NCBI RefSeq assembly: GCF_002911015.1
Contig: NZ_KZ626842.1
Location: forward strand, 62,001 to 126,000
From: Streptomyces populi
GTDB taxonomy: Bacteria; Actinomycetota; Actinomycetes; Streptomycetales; Streptomycetaceae
DNA length: 64,000 bases
Direction: 5' to 3'
In this document: piece after piece, positions 37,007 through 48,528 of the stretch
Numbering within the stretch: the stretch's first letter is position 1
Layout: each line of letters starts with the position of its first letter
The notes under the pieces: model-generated
The model's database searches: none
Told to the model about the DNA's origin: nothing
What the model saw: only the letters and a program-made list of their open reading frames with translations
Program-made: the position numbers and the translations under genes

Positions 37007-37897
37007 TCAGCGTTCCAGCAGCATCCGCTGGAGTTCCCGGGCCGCCCGGGGAGGTGCCACGTCGCTGCGGTGCGCCAGCGCGATGGTCCGCTCGAGCCCG
37101 GGCGGGGCGAGCGGTGTCACCCGCAGCCCCGATCCGGACCGGGCGGCCACCATGCGCGGTACGACGGCCACACCGAGGCCCGCCCGGACGAAGCCCAGAA
37201 CCGCGTCCATCTCACCGCCCTCGACCGTGAAGTCGGGCTCGAAGCCCTCGGCGCGACAGGCGGCCACGGTCAGTTCCCGCAGGTCGTAGCCGTGCCGGAA
37301 CATCACCAGGCGCTCGCCCTCCAGATCGGCGACGCGCACCGTGCGCCGGCTGCCGCCACCGCCGGGCGCCGGGGCCTCGGGCGAGGACACCACCACCAGG
37401 TCCTCGCGCAGCAGCTCCACCGTGGTCAGCGCGGGGGAGGGGGTGGGCAGCGGCAGGACGACCAGGGCGAGGTCGAGGGCGCCGCGCGCGAGTTCCCGTA
37501 CGAGATCGTGGGAGCCGCCCTCCTCGATCAGCAGCCGGATGCCCGGATAGCGGTCGTGGAAGGCGCGCAGCACGTCGGGCAGCAGACCGGTGCACAGGCT
37601 CGGGGTCGCGCCGAGCCGTACCCGGCCGCTGTGCAGCTGGGCCAGCTCCTGCACCTCGTGCCGGGCCGTGTCCGCGTCGGCGAGGATGCGCCGGGCCAGC
37701 GGCAGCAGCGCCTCTCCCGCGTCGGTGAGCGTGATGTTCCCGCGCGCCCGCAGGAACAGGTCGGCCCCCAGCTCCCGCTCCAGCGCCTTGATCTGCTGGG
37801 ACAGCGAGGGCTGCGCGACATGCACCAGGTCGGCGGCCCGGGTGAAGTGCCGGGTCTCCGCGACGGCCACGAAGTACTGGAGCTGTTGGAACTGCAC
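37007..37897 (-). CDS. LysR-family transcriptional regulator divergent from the succinate dehydrogenase operon
   Basis: 296 residues from GTG 37897, giving the standard LysR N-terminus QFQQLQYFVAVAETRHFTRAA with the winged helix HVAQPSLSQQIKALERELGADLF. The C-terminal effector domain is normal (RVRLGATPSLCTGLLPDVL, DLALVVLPLP, GLGVAVVPRM). It is divergently placed 84 bases from the sdh cytochrome gene, and the interval contains a T-N11-A box, so regulation of that operon and of itself is likely (inference from the classical LysR arrangement). An ATG at 37939 is in frame but would place the promoter boxes inside the gene. Confidence 0.9.
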   Translation of the reverse strand: MQFQQLQYFVAVAETRHFTRAADLVHVAQPSLSQQIKALERELGADLFLRARGNITLTDAGEALLPLARRILADADTARHEVQELAQLHSGRVRLGATPSLCTGLLPDVLRAFHDRYPGIRLLIEEGGSHDLVRELARGALDLALVVLPLPTPSPALTTVELLREDLVVVSSPEAPAPGGGGSRRTVRVADLEGERLVMFRHGYDLRELTVAACRAEGFEPDFTVEGGEMDAVLGFVRAGLGVAVVPRMVAARSGSGLRVTPLAPPGLERTIALAHRSDVAPPRAARELQRMLLER

Positions 37898-37906
37898 CGT
37901 TCGACG

Positions 37907-37958
37907 ATAGCTCACTCCTATGGAAACCAGCCGCTTCATGTCTTGGACCGATCGGTCC
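37907..37958. promoter_or_regulatory. LysR-type box and a 14-bp palindrome between lysR and sdhC
   Basis: ATAGCTCACTCCTAT at 37907-37921 is an inverted repeat with T-N11-A spacing, the LysR consensus. GGACCGATCGGTCC at 37945-37958 is a perfect palindrome 23 bases before the sdh cytochrome start, in operator position near the expected transcription start. Confidence 0.5.
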
Positions 37959-37981
37959 CCCGCGACCTACCGTCTCTTCCC

Positions 37982-38689
37982 ATGGCTCTGGCAACGCGGA
38001 CGGACCGACGGCCGTCCATGGCGCGCACCGTGTGGGACAGCTCCGTCGGCAAGAAGACCGTGATGGCCGTCAGCGGCCTGATCATGCTGCTCTACCTGAT
38101 CGCCCACATGATCGGGAACCTGAAGATCTACTTCGGGGAGGGGGAGTTCGACCACTACGCCCACTGGCTGCGCACCGTCGGCGAACCCTTCATGCACTAC
38201 GGGTGGACCCTGTGGCTCGTCCGCGTGGTCCTGGTGGTCGCCGTGGTCGCCCACGCCACGTCCGCCTACCAGCTCAGCCGGCGCGACATCAAGGCCCGGC
38301 CCGGCAAGTACGTGCACAGGAAGCGCGGCGCGAGCTACGCCACCCGCACGATGCGCTGGGGCGGGGTCATCCTCGGCCTGTTCGTCGTCTGGCACCTCCT
38401 CGACCTGACCACCGGCACCGTGCACTCCGGCGGCTTCCAGGAGGGCCACCCGTACCAGAACGTCGTGGACACCTTCTCCACCTGGTACGGCAACGTCGTC
38501 TACATCGTCGCGATGCTCGCGCTCGGCCTGCACATCCGGCACGGCTTCTGGAGCGCGGCCCAGACCCTCGGGGCCGGCAGCCGCAGCCGCGACCGCGCCC
38601 TGAAGACCGTCGCCGACGTCCTCGCACTGCTGCTCACGGCGGGCTTCATCGCCGTACCCGTGGGCGTCATGACCGGAGTGGTGAGCTGA
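37982..38689 (+). CDS. sdhC: Succinate dehydrogenase cytochrome b subunit
   Basis: 235 residues, five hydrophobic segments ([93 protein letters not shown]). His residues suited to haem ligation are present (AHMIG, AHATS, WHLLD, LHIRHG), as in di-haem type B succinate:quinone oxidoreductases. First gene of the three-gene operon; no separate SdhD is needed in this type. ATG at 37982 lacks a Shine-Dalgarno; ATG 38018 is an alternative. Confidence 0.93.
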   Translation: MALATRTDRRPSMARTVWDSSVGKKTVMAVSGLIMLLYLIAHMIGNLKIYFGEGEFDHYAHWLRTVGEPFMHYGWTLWLVRVVLVVAVVAHATSAYQLSRRDIKARPGKYVHRKRGASYATRTMRWGGVILGLFVVWHLLDLTTGTVHSGGFQEGHPYQNVVDTFSTWYGNVVYIVAMLALGLHIRHGFWSAAQTLGAGSRSRDRALKTVADVLALLLTAGFIAVPVGVMTGVVS

Positions 38690-38690
38690 A

Positions 38691-40645
<1,955 letters not shown>

Positions 40646-40649
<4 letters not shown>

Positions 40650-41395
40650 AGCTCACCCTGCGCGTCTGGCGGCAGAAGAACGCCGACGCCGACGGAGCGA
40701 TGTCCACGTACGAGGTGGACGGCATCTCGGCCGACATGTCCTTCCTGGAGATGCTCGACACCCTCAACGAGGAGCTCATCCTCGCCGGCGACGACCCCGT
40801 CGCCTTCGACCACGACTGCCGCGAGGGCATCTGCGGCGCGTGCAGCCTCGTCATCAACGGCGACGCGCACGGACCCGAGCGCACCACCACCTGCCAGTTG
40901 CACATGCGCTCCTTCCGCGACGGCGACACGATCGACGTCGAGCCGTGGCGGGCCGCCGCCTTCCCGGTCGTCAAGGACCTCGTCGTCGACCGCTCCGCCT
41001 TCGACCGGATCATCCAGGCCGGCGGCTACATCACGGCCCCGACCGGTGCCGCGCCCGAGGCGCACGCCACCCCCGTGCCCAAGCCCGACGCCGACTCCGC
41101 CTTCGAGCACGCCGAGTGCATCGGCTGCGGCGCCTGCGTGGCGGCCTGCCCGAACGGCGCCGCCATGCTGTTCACCTCGGCCAAGATCAACCACCTGAAC
41201 GTGCTGCCGCAGGGCGCCCCCGAACGCGAGACCCGCGTCCTCGACATGGTGGGGCAGATGGACGAGGAGGGCTTCGGCGGCTGCACCCTCACCGGGGAGT
41301 GCGCGACCGCCTGCCCCAAGGGCATCCCGCTGTTCTCCATCACCGCCATGAACAAGGAGTGGCTGCGCGCCACCCGCAGGGCGGGCAGGCGTTAG
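40646..41395 (+). CDS. sdhB: Succinate dehydrogenase / fumarate reductase iron-sulfur subunit
   Basis: 249 residues. The [2Fe-2S] domain has [10 protein letters not shown] and TTCQLHM. The [4Fe-4S] and [3Fe-4S] ligands are [12 protein letters not shown] and [17 protein letters not shown]. It links SdhA to the haem subunit. The ATG overlaps the sdhA stop. A terminator follows about 30 bases downstream, closing the operon. Confidence 0.95.
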
Positions 41396-41426
41396 GACCG
41401 AAGTCGTTCGCCGTACGGTGCGGACG

Positions 41427-41464
41427 GACGGGACCGGGTGTGGTGCTCATACCCCGGTCCCGTC
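41427..41464 (+). terminator. Terminator of the sdh operon
   Basis: GACGGGACCGGG at 41427-41438 and CCCGGTCCCGTC at 41453-41464, 14-base loop, followed by TCGCTTTT. Confidence 0.88.
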
Positions 41465-41662
41465 TCGCTTTTCCGGGGCACCCCTGTCATTCAGCATCCC
41501 CACATCCGCCCTCCTGGCACTGGTCACGCAGGCGCCAACCGGCGTCGGAAGAACAGGAGCGCGCAGACCGTTCGGATCCGGCCTGCCGCCCCCCGCGCTC
41601 CCGACTCCCCTGGAGCAGGGGGTTCCCCCTCCGCCGAACCGGCCCGTGACCAGGAGAGTGCC

Positions 41663-42436
41663 ATGACCGGCGTTTCCACCCTCGACACCCCGAGCGAGCC
41701 CCTCGCCCCCACCCGCTACACCGTCACCCTGGCCCGCGACGAGGCCGACGTCCGGGCCGCGCAACGGCTGCGCCACGACGTCTTCGCGGGGGAGATGGGC
41801 GCCCTCCTGAACACCCCGCAGCCGGGTCTCGACCTCGATGCCTTCGACGCGTACTGCGATCACCTGCTGGTCCGCGACACGGAGAGCGGCCAGGTCGTCG
41901 GCACCTACCGGCTGCTGCCGCCCGAGCGCGCCGCGGTCGCCGGACGGCTCTACTCGGAGAGCGAGTTCGACCTCGGCCCGCTGGCCGGAATACGCCCCGG
42001 GCTGGTCGAGGTCGGCCGCTCCTGCGTCCACCCCGACCACCGCGACGGCGCCGTCATCGGCCTGATCTGGGCAGGGATAGCCCGTTACATGGTCGACGGC
42101 GGCCACGAATGGCTCGCCGGCTGCTGCTCCGTACCGCTCGCCGACGGCGGCACCCTCGCCGCGGGCACCTGGGACCGGGTGCGGGCCAAGCACCTGGCCC
42201 CCGAGGAGTTCCGCGTCCGCCCGCTGCTGCCCTGGAGCGCCGAGGGCGTCGCCCGCCCCGCCCGCACCGAACTGCCCCCGCTGCTGCGCGGCTACCTGCG
42301 CCTCGGCGCCTGGGTGTGTGGCGAGCCCGCGCACGACACGGACTTCGGGGTCGCCGACCTGTACGTGCTGCTGTCGATGCGCCGGGTCGACCCGCGCTAC
42401 CTGCGGCACTTCCTCTCGCTCGTCCCCGCCCGATGA
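41663..42436 (+). CDS. olsB: OlsB-like GNAT N-acyltransferase (ornithine lipid / N-acyl amino acid type)
   Basis: 257 residues from ATG 41663 (AGGAGA upstream). Family landmarks: AAQRLRHDVFAGEMGALL, DLDAFDAYCDHLLVRD, VVGTYRLLPPE, SEFDLGPL, and VEVGRSCVHPDHRDGAVIGLIWAGIARYM. These match OlsB-like acyltransferases, which put a 3-hydroxyacyl chain on the amino group of ornithine. The stop overlaps the start of a PlsC-type acyltransferase gene, the OlsA partner that adds the second chain, which supports an ornithine-lipid or related aminolipid pathway. The substrate was not determined from sequence. Confidence 0.85.
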   Translation: MTGVSTLDTPSEPLAPTRYTVTLARDEADVRAAQRLRHDVFAGEMGALLNTPQPGLDLDAFDAYCDHLLVRDTESGQVVGTYRLLPPERAAVAGRLYSESEFDLGPLAGIRPGLVEVGRSCVHPDHRDGAVIGLIWAGIARYMVDGGHEWLAGCCSVPLADGGTLAAGTWDRVRAKHLAPEEFRVRPLLPWSAEGVARPARTELPPLLRGYLRLGAWVCGEPAHDTDFGVADLYVLLSMRRVDPRYLRHFLSLVPAR

Positions 42437-43647
42437 GCACGCCCCGCACCGGAGCGCCCCACCCGCCGGCCCTCCACCGTCACCGGCCCGCCGCGGTCCC
42501 GGAATCCGCGCCGTCCGCCGACGCCGTCCCGGCACCCCGACGACCTGTCCCCGACCCGTCCCAGAACGCGCGGCCCGCCCCAGGGCCCGTCCAGGACCCG
42601 CGGCCCGCCCCGGGTTCCGGCCAGGACCCGCGGCCGGTTGCCGGACCGGTGCGGGTCGCGCGGCCCGACGCCGGCCGTGCCGAGATCCTGCGGCCCGTCG
42701 CCGGTCCTGGCCGGCTTCCCGCCACCGATCCCGCCCGCGTCCCGCGGCCGGGCGTCCGGCCCGTGCCGGCCGGGCGGCCCGGCGCCGGTTCCGTCCAGCC
42801 CCGGCGGACCGGCGCCGGGCCCGTACGGACGGCCAGTGCCTGGCTGCCCACCGCCCCCTGCTCGCCGCGCGACTGCGTGGAGTCCAGGCGCCCCTGGACG
42901 GGCGTGCCCCGGGCCGTCCTTCGGCTGGCCGCGCTACTGGCCGTGGTCGTCCTCGGAATCGCCCTGGTCCCGCTGATCGCACGGCTGCGGGACCCGTCGC
43001 GCCAGAAGTGGATCCGCCGCTGGTGCCTGGCCGTGGTGCACACGGCCGGGGTCCGGACGCGGATCACCGGAGCCGCGCGGCCCACCGGCGGAGTCCTGAT
43101 CGTGTCCGACCACGTCTCGTGGCTGGACATCCCGCTGCTCGCCGCCGTCCGCCCGGCGCGGATGGTCGCCAAGACCGAGGTGCGCGGCTGGCCCGTGGTG
43201 GGAGCGCTGGCCGCCCGTGGCGGCACGCTCTTCATCGACCGGGACCGGCTGCGCGCCCTGCCCGGCACGGTGGACGAGGTCGCCGCCACCCTGCGCGGCG
43301 GTTCGGCCGTCGCCGCGTTCCCCGAGGGCAGCACCTGGTGCGGCCGGGCCCGGGGCCGCTACCGCGGGGCCCTCTTCCAGGCCGCGCTGGACGCCGGTGT
43401 GCCGGTCCAGCCGGTGAGCATCCGGTACCGGTCCGCCGCCGGAGCGACGAGCACCGCGCCCGCGTTCGTCGGCGAGGACCCGCTGCTCGCCTCGCTGTGG
43501 CGCGTGGTCTCGGCGCGCGGTCTGGTGGCCGAGGTGAGTCTGCGGCCCCTGCTCCCGGCGGGAGGCCACCCCGACCGCCGGTCCCTGGCCGAGGCGGCGT
43601 GGGGGTGCACGGGCGACCCCGGCTCGCCTCCCGGGACGCACCGGTGA
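42433..43647 (+). CDS. olsA: OlsA-like lysophospholipid acyltransferase (PlsC family) with Pro-rich N-terminal extension
   Basis: 404 residues, ATG overlapping the olsB stop (ATGA). The C-terminal ~250 residues form the PlsC acyltransferase: a membrane helix (VLRLAALLAVVVLGIALVPLI), HX4D motif DHVSWLD, KTEVRGWPVVG, GTLFIDRD and FPEGSTW. The first ~130 residues are an unusual Pro/Arg/Gly/Ala tract with near-repeats such as GPVQDPRPAPG and GSGQDPRPVAG, absent from typical OlsA. It probably acylates lyso-ornithine lipid at the inner membrane. The extension could be a disordered tether; an in-frame later start would remove it, but the overlap with olsB favours the long form. Confidence 0.82.
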   Translation: MSTPRTGAPHPPALHRHRPAAVPESAPSADAVPAPRRPVPDPSQNARPAPGPVQDPRPAPGSGQDPRPVAGPVRVARPDAGRAEILRPVAGPGRLPATDPARVPRPGVRPVPAGRPGAGSVQPRRTGAGPVRTASAWLPTAPCSPRDCVESRRPWTGVPRAVLRLAALLAVVVLGIALVPLIARLRDPSRQKWIRRWCLAVVHTAGVRTRITGAARPTGGVLIVSDHVSWLDIPLLAAVRPARMVAKTEVRGWPVVGALAARGGTLFIDRDRLRALPGTVDEVAATLRGGSAVAAFPEGSTWCGRARGRYRGALFQAALDAGVPVQPVSIRYRSAAGATSTAPAFVGEDPLLASLWRVVSARGLVAEVSLRPLLPAGGHPDRRSLAEAAWGCTGDPGSPPGTHR

Positions 43648-43667
43648 GACCGGCGCCCCGGCGCCGT

Positions 43668-44390
43668 TCAGCCGTTGCGTACGCGCCCGCGGTACGAGGT
43701 GATCGCGGTGACCGTGAAGACCAGCGGCGGGCCCGCCCCGATCACCGCGAGCGGCTGGAGCACCGACCCCGGCCATCCGGGCATGTCCACGAAGAGCGGC
43801 AGCAGCATCAGCACGGTCAGCGGGACGAACGCCGGCATCGCGGCGGAGAGACCGGCCGTCAGCGCGCCCCGGCGGGCGGCGTGCCGGTCGATGCGGACGG
43901 CGGCCTCGGCGCTCGGCGCCCAGTCTGCGCCGCGGAGCTCCTCCCAGGCCTCCACCAGGGCCCCGACCTCGTTCGCGACGTTCACGTGCAGGTTGTCCAG
44001 GAAGGGCAGCAGCATCCTGCGGCCGTCCCGGCCGTAGGCGTACACCAGCACCGCGGGCGCGGTGTCCTTCCTCGCCGCGGTGGGGTTCCTCTCGGCCCGG
44101 ATGCCCTGGATGTCCTCCCAGGCCGGCCGGCGCCGCCTGAACACACCGCGTACGTGGATGGCTTCGAGGTCCGCCGTGGTGGAGCTGTGCAAGGTGGTGC
44201 GGAACAGCCGGCCCATCAGCGCCGCCCACGCGACGAGGAAGGGGTACGTGAACGCGGTGGACAGACCGTCGGCGTCGAACAGGGCCTTCGCCACGCTCAC
44301 GGTCCCCGTCACGATCACCACGAGGAACGTCAGCTCCCTCGACCGGTTCATCCGGTACTCGCGTGGCAGCCTCTCGTACTCTGTGCGCAC
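43668..44390 (-). CDS. PH-domain membrane protein
   Basis: 240 residues from GTG 44390 (a GGGGGAG motif upstream). Two hydrophobic segments near the N-terminus (LTFLVVIVTGTVSVAKALF, FLVAWAALMGRLF), a bacterial PH-like region (TTADLEAIHVRGVFRRRRPAWEDIQGIRAERN, VLVYAYGRDGRRMLLPFLDN), then two more helices (GLSAAMPAFVPLTVLMLLPLF, LAVIGAGPPLVFTVTAI). Resembles the PF10756-type proteins common in actinobacteria, of unknown role. Minus strand, downstream of the uvrA-like gene. Confidence 0.75.
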   Translation of the reverse strand: MRTEYERLPREYRMNRSRELTFLVVIVTGTVSVAKALFDADGLSTAFTYPFLVAWAALMGRLFRTTLHSSTTADLEAIHVRGVFRRRRPAWEDIQGIRAERNPTAARKDTAPAVLVYAYGRDGRRMLLPFLDNLHVNVANEVGALVEAWEELRGADWAPSAEAAVRIDRHAARRGALTAGLSAAMPAFVPLTVLMLLPLFVDMPGWPGSVLQPLAVIGAGPPLVFTVTAITSYRGRVRNG

Positions 44391-44503
44391 CGCCCCGCTC
44401 CCCCCGCCCCGACCCTCGGCGCGGCACCATGCCGGCGTCCCGACTTCCTCGTGTCGAGGGATACATGACCTTTGACACACCCGCCCGGAGCGCTGCCGTG
44501 GCG

Positions 44504-46858
44504 CTAGCGACGGCCGGCGAGTGCCCGGGCGAGGTGCGGTGCCGTCCGGCCGGGCGCCGTCGCCACCTGCTCGGGCGGCCCGGCGGCCACGATCCGGCCG
44601 CCCTCGTCACCCCCGCCCGGCCCCAGGTCGACGACCCAGTCGGCGCCCGCCACCACCGTCATGTCGTGCTCCACCACCACGACGGTGTGACCGGCGTCCA
44701 CGAGCCCGTGCAACTGCCGCATCAGCACCTCGACATCGGCCGGGTGCAGTCCCGTCGTCGGCTCGTCGAGCAGATAGAACGTGTGCCCCCGTCGTACCCG
44801 CTGCAACTCGCTCGCCAGCTTGATGCGCTGGGCCTCGCCGCCCGACAGCTCCGTGGCGGGCTGGCCGAGCCGCAGATAGCCGAGACCCACGTCGAGCAGC
44901 GTGCCGAGACTGCGCGAGACGGCCGGGGTGTCCGCGTCGGCGAAGAAGCGCGCCGCCGCCTCCACCGTGAGATCGAGGACCTGCGCGATGTTCCGCCCCC
45001 GGTACGTCACCTCGAGGGTCTCGGGGTTGTAGCGCGCGCCGCCGCAGTCCGGGCACGGCGCGTAGGTGCTCGGCAGGAACAGCAGCTCCACGCTGACGAA
45101 CCCCTCGCCCTGACAGGTCTCGCAGCGCCCGCCGGCCACGTTGAAGGAGAACCGCCCCACCCCGTAACCGCGCGCCGAAGCCTCCTCCGTCGCGGCGAAC
45201 ACCTTGCGCACGACGTCGAACAGTCCCGTGTACGTGGCGAGGTTGGAGCGGGGGGTGCGGCCGATGGGCTTCTGGTCGACACTCACCAGCCGTCCGACGC
45301 CCGCGAGTTCCTCGGTCACCTCGCCGATCAGCGTGGACTTCCCGGAGCCGGAGACCCCGGTGACCGCGGTGAACACGCCCAGCGGGAACCTGGCGGTGAC
45401 CCCGCGCAGATTGTGACGGGTCACCGGGCCGACCGACACCACGCCCCGGGGCTCGCGCACGGTCCGCGCGGGCCCGGGGGAGCGGTCGAAGAGGAAGCGC
45501 GCCGTCGCCGACTCCCCGACGCCCTCCAGCGCGGCGACCGGCCCGCTGTGCAGGACCCGCCCGCCGTGCTCCCCGGCCCCCGGGCCCACGTCGACCAGCC
45601 AGTCGGCGCCGCGCACCACGTCGAAGTGGTGCTCCACGACGAACACCGAGTTGCCCGCCGCCTTCAGCCGCTCCAGCACCGTCACCAGCGCTTCCGTGTC
45701 CGCCGGGTGCAGCCCGGCGGACGGCTCGTCGAGGACGTACACCACACCGAACAGCCCGGACCGCAACTGCGTCGCCAGACGCAGGCGTTGGAGTTCGCCC
45801 GCCGAGAGGGTGGGAGTGGCCCGGTCGAGGCTCAGATACCCGAGCCCGAGCTCCACGACGGGGGCGATACGGGCCGCGAGGTCCTCGGTCAGTACCCGGG
45901 CGGTCTCGGATCCGCCCGGGAGGGACCGCGCGAGCTCGGTCAGCGGCAGCGCGGCGAGTTCCGCGATGTTCCGTCCCCCGAACGTCACCGCCAGTGCCTC
46001 GGGCCGCAGCCTGCTGCCGCCGCACGCCCGGCAGGGAGCGGTGGCGAGGAAGCGTTCGGCCTTGGCCCGCAGGGTGGCGCTCTTCGTGTCCGAGAAGGTC
46101 TTCATCACATAGCGCCGGGCGCTCATGTACGTTCCCTGGTAAGGGCGTTGAATCCGCTCGGCCTCGCGCACCGGATGTACGGTGACCACCGGCTGCTCGT
46201 CCGTGAACAGGATCCACTCCCGCTCCTCGGCGGGCAGTTCGCGCCAGGGCCGGTCCACGTCGTGGCCGAGCGTGTCGAGGATGTCCCGCAGGTTCTTGCC
46301 CTGCCAGGCTCCCGGCCAGGCGGCGATCGCGCCCTCGCGGATCGTCAGCGAGGGATCGGGGACCAGCAACTCCTCCGTCGTACGGTGGACCCGGCCCAGA
46401 CCGTGGCACTCGGGGCACGCCCCGGCGGCCGTGTTCGGCGAGAACGCGTCCGAGTCGAGCCGCTCGGCGCCCGCCGGATACCGTCCCGCGCGCGAGAACA
46501 GCATCCGCAGGGAGTTGGACAGATTGGTGACCGTGCCGACGGACGACCGCGAGGTGGGCGCCGATCTGCGCTGCTGGAGCGAGACGGCCGGCGGCAGCCC
46601 GGTGATCTCCCCGACCTTCGGCGCCCCGACCTGGTGGATCAGGCGCCGCGCGTACGGGGCGACCGACTCGAAGTACCGCCGCTGCGCCTCGGCGTAGATC
46701 GTGCCGAAGGCCAGAGACGACTTCCCGGACCCGGACACGCCCGTGAACACCACGAGCAGGTCCCGCGGGATGTCGACGTCGACGCCCCGCAGATTGTGTT
46801 CCCGGGCGCCGCGGACACGGACGCGGGAGTCGTGGGGGCGGCCGTCGGGGCTGGGCAT
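44504..46858 (-). CDS. UvrA-like ABC-ATPase (drug-resistance / DrrC type)
   Basis: 784 residues, shorter than UvrA (about 940-1000) because the UvrB-binding and insertion domains are reduced. Two ATPase halves: Walker [14 protein letters not shown] and [16 protein letters not shown] signatures [12 protein letters not shown] and [12 protein letters not shown], and Walker [15 protein letters not shown] and [13 protein letters not shown]. Zinc-type Cys pairs are kept in part ([31 protein letters not shown]). Such stand-alone proteins (for example DrrC of daunorubicin producers) protect DNA from intercalating drugs. No drug biosynthesis genes are adjacent. ATG at 46858. Confidence 0.9.
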   Translation of the reverse strand: MPSPDGRPHDSRVRVRGAREHNLRGVDVDIPRDLLVVFTGVSGSGKSSLAFGTIYAEAQRRYFESVAPYARRLIHQVGAPKVGEITGLPPAVSLQQRRSAPTSRSSVGTVTNLSNSLRMLFSRAGRYPAGAERLDSDAFSPNTAAGACPECHGLGRVHRTTEELLVPDPSLTIREGAIAAWPGAWQGKNLRDILDTLGHDVDRPWRELPAEEREWILFTDEQPVVTVHPVREAERIQRPYQGTYMSARRYVMKTFSDTKSATLRAKAERFLATAPCRACGGSRLRPEALAVTFGGRNIAELAALPLTELARSLPGGSETARVLTEDLAARIAPVVELGLGYLSLDRATPTLSAGELQRLRLATQLRSGLFGVVYVLDEPSAGLHPADTEALVTVLERLKAAGNSVFVVEHHFDVVRGADWLVDVGPGAGEHGGRVLHSGPVAALEGVGESATARFLFDRSPGPARTVREPRGVVSVGPVTRHNLRGVTARFPLGVFTAVTGVSGSGKSTLIGEVTEELAGVGRLVSVDQKPIGRTPRSNLATYTGLFDVVRKVFAATEEASARGYGVGRFSFNVAGGRCETCQGEGFVSVELLFLPSTYAPCPDCGGARYNPETLEVTYRGRNIAQVLDLTVEAAARFFADADTPAVSRSLGTLLDVGLGYLRLGQPATELSGGEAQRIKLASELQRVRRGHTFYLLDEPTTGLHPADVEVLMRQLHGLVDAGHTVVVVEHDMTVVAGADWVVDLGPGGGDEGGRIVAAGPPEQVATAPGRTAPHLARALAGRR

Positions 46859-46965
46859 CGGCGGGACTCCTGGAAGGCGGCCCGTACCGCGGGCCGGTGG
46901 TCCGCGGCCCGGCCGTCGGCGGGGCTGAGGGCGAACCCCACGATCCTAGGCCCCGCCCGGTCCCG

Positions 46966-47466
46966 CTACTCGGGCACGCTCTCCAGGTCCAGGAGCTGCC
47001 GCTTGCGCTCCAGGCCCCCGGCGTAGCCGGTGAGCGCCCCGCTCGCGCCGATCACACGGTGGCAGGGGCGGACGATCAGCAGCGGGTTCGCCCCGAGCGC
47101 CGTACCGACGGCACGGACCGCGGCCCTGGACGCGCCGATCCGTGCGGCGACCTCCCCGTAGCTGACCGTCGTGCCGTACGGGACGGTCTCCAGGGCCTTC
47201 CAGACGCGCCGCTGGAAGTCGCTGCCGCTCGGCACGTACTCGATGTCGAAGGCGGTCAGCCGGCCGTCGAAGTACGAGCGCAGCTGGGAGGAGATCTCCC
47301 GGAAGGCGTCCGCGTCCTCGTGCCAGCCCTCCTGGACGACCGCGCCGTGCTTCTGGTCCGGCACGGACAGCGCGGCGAGCGCGGTGCCGCCCCTGGCGGT
47401 GGCGGACTCCTCACCCACCAGCAGCAGTCGGCCGAGCGGGCTGTCCATGGTCGTGTAGACCGTCAT
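46966..47466 (-). CDS. ogt: Methylated-DNA--protein-cysteine methyltransferase
   Basis: 166 residues. Removes the alkyl group from O6-alkylguanine by transferring it to its own Cys. Active-site motif PCHRVIGASGALTGYAGG near the C-terminus, DNA-binding ALETVPYGTTVSYGEVAARIG, and Arg-finger region ASRAAVRAVGTALG. ATG at 47466. It lies upstream of the uvrA-like gene on the same strand, so two DNA protection genes are neighbours. Confidence 0.95.
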   Translation of the reverse strand: MTVYTTMDSPLGRLLLVGEESATARGGTALAALSVPDQKHGAVVQEGWHEDADAFREISSQLRSYFDGRLTAFDIEYVPSGSDFQRRVWKALETVPYGTTVSYGEVAARIGASRAAVRAVGTALGANPLLIVRPCHRVIGASGALTGYAGGLERKRQLLDLESVPE

Positions 47467-47675
47467 CGGTCCGGTCCTTTCCGAGGTCTCACAGCGTGTT
47501 CACCCCCAACAGTGCGCCCTGCGCGGTCTCCCGTCCGGCGGGATTCGGACAGAGCGCTGACCGGGAGGGTCCGGCGCGGCCGTACGGGGCGCGCCCTCCC
47601 GTCCGCTGGGGTCGCGCCGGGGCCGGTGCGGGCACACGATCGAAGTCGACCACTCCGCACGGCCCAGGAGTCCCC

Positions 47676-48449
47676 ATGGTCTGGATCCCGCAGATCTCCG
47701 ACCTCGTCGACCGGCTCGGCGCCGCCGAGCTCGCCGACGCCCTGCGCGATCCGGCGGCGGCCACCGTGCCCGTCGCCCTCGACGACCCGGAGGCCGGCCG
47801 GATCAGCGGTGTCGTGGTCCTGGAGGCCTGGCTGGCCGTGCAGGACACCTGGCGGGCGGAACACGGGGCGGACATCGAGGAGGTCGCCGTCACGCTCGGC
47901 GAGCGACGGGCGGTGGGGGAGTGGGTGGTGCGCCTGGAGGGCACGGACGGGGAGCGCATCGGGCTGCCCGTGGCCGCAGCCGTGGACCTCGCCTCCACGC
48001 TACCGGTGCGGATCCACCACTCCCGCCTGCCGCTGCTCGGCCGGCACGTGGTGCGCCGGCCGATGGTGCCGCCGGACCCGCTGGCGCACCCCTCCGACGT
48101 GGTGGGCGCCTACAAGGCGGCCCTGGACGCGGGGGACACCGCGGCCGTCGTCGCCGCCTTCGGACCGGACGGCTCCTTCCGCGGGCCGGCCGACGACACG
48201 TCCCGGCACACCGGGGCCAAGGAGCTGACCGAGCTCTACGACTCCTTCTTCTCCGCGGGCGGCGGTATCCCGCTCAAGCTGTGCACCGTGACCGAGGACG
48301 GCACCCGCAGCGCGTTCGAGTACATCTGCGACCGCTGGGGCGGCGCCGACCTGCCCCCGCAGCCGGGTCTCGCGGTCTGCGCCCGGGGCGGCGATGGCCT
48401 GATCGTGTCGGCGCGGGTGTACGACGACGTGGAAGCCCCGGTGGAGTAG
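47676..48449 (+). CDS. Protein with C-terminal NTF2/SnoaL-like domain
   Basis: 257 residues from ATG 47676 (CAGGAG upstream). N-terminal half: WIPQISDLVDRLGAAELADALRDP and VTLGERRAVGEWVVRLEG, an unrecognised domain. C-terminal half: HPSDVVGAYKAALDAGDTAAVVAAFGPDGSFRGPAD, GAKELTELYDSFFSAGGGIPLKLCTVTEDGTRSAFEYICDRWGG and GLIVSARVYDDV. This is a nuclear-transport-factor-2-like fold, as in SnoaL or ketosteroid isomerase relatives. Ligand or reaction unknown. Divergent from ogt. Confidence 0.75.
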   Translation: MVWIPQISDLVDRLGAAELADALRDPAAATVPVALDDPEAGRISGVVVLEAWLAVQDTWRAEHGADIEEVAVTLGERRAVGEWVVRLEGTDGERIGLPVAAAVDLASTLPVRIHHSRLPLLGRHVVRRPMVPPDPLAHPSDVVGAYKAALDAGDTAAVVAAFGPDGSFRGPADDTSRHTGAKELTELYDSFFSAGGGIPLKLCTVTEDGTRSAFEYICDRWGGADLPPQPGLAVCARGGDGLIVSARVYDDVEAPVE

Positions 48450-48528
48450 GGCTGCCGGGCGTCCGCGGCGGGCAGGGATCTGTCCTCGGATCTCCCCACC
48501 CCCACCGGCAGCGAGAGCAGGAGTGAGC

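Noticed and set aside
44504..47466. uvrA-like gene and ogt as part of an antibiotic cluster
   Set aside because: No biosynthetic, transport or regulatory genes of a natural product cluster are adjacent; both are common stand-alone DNA protection genes.
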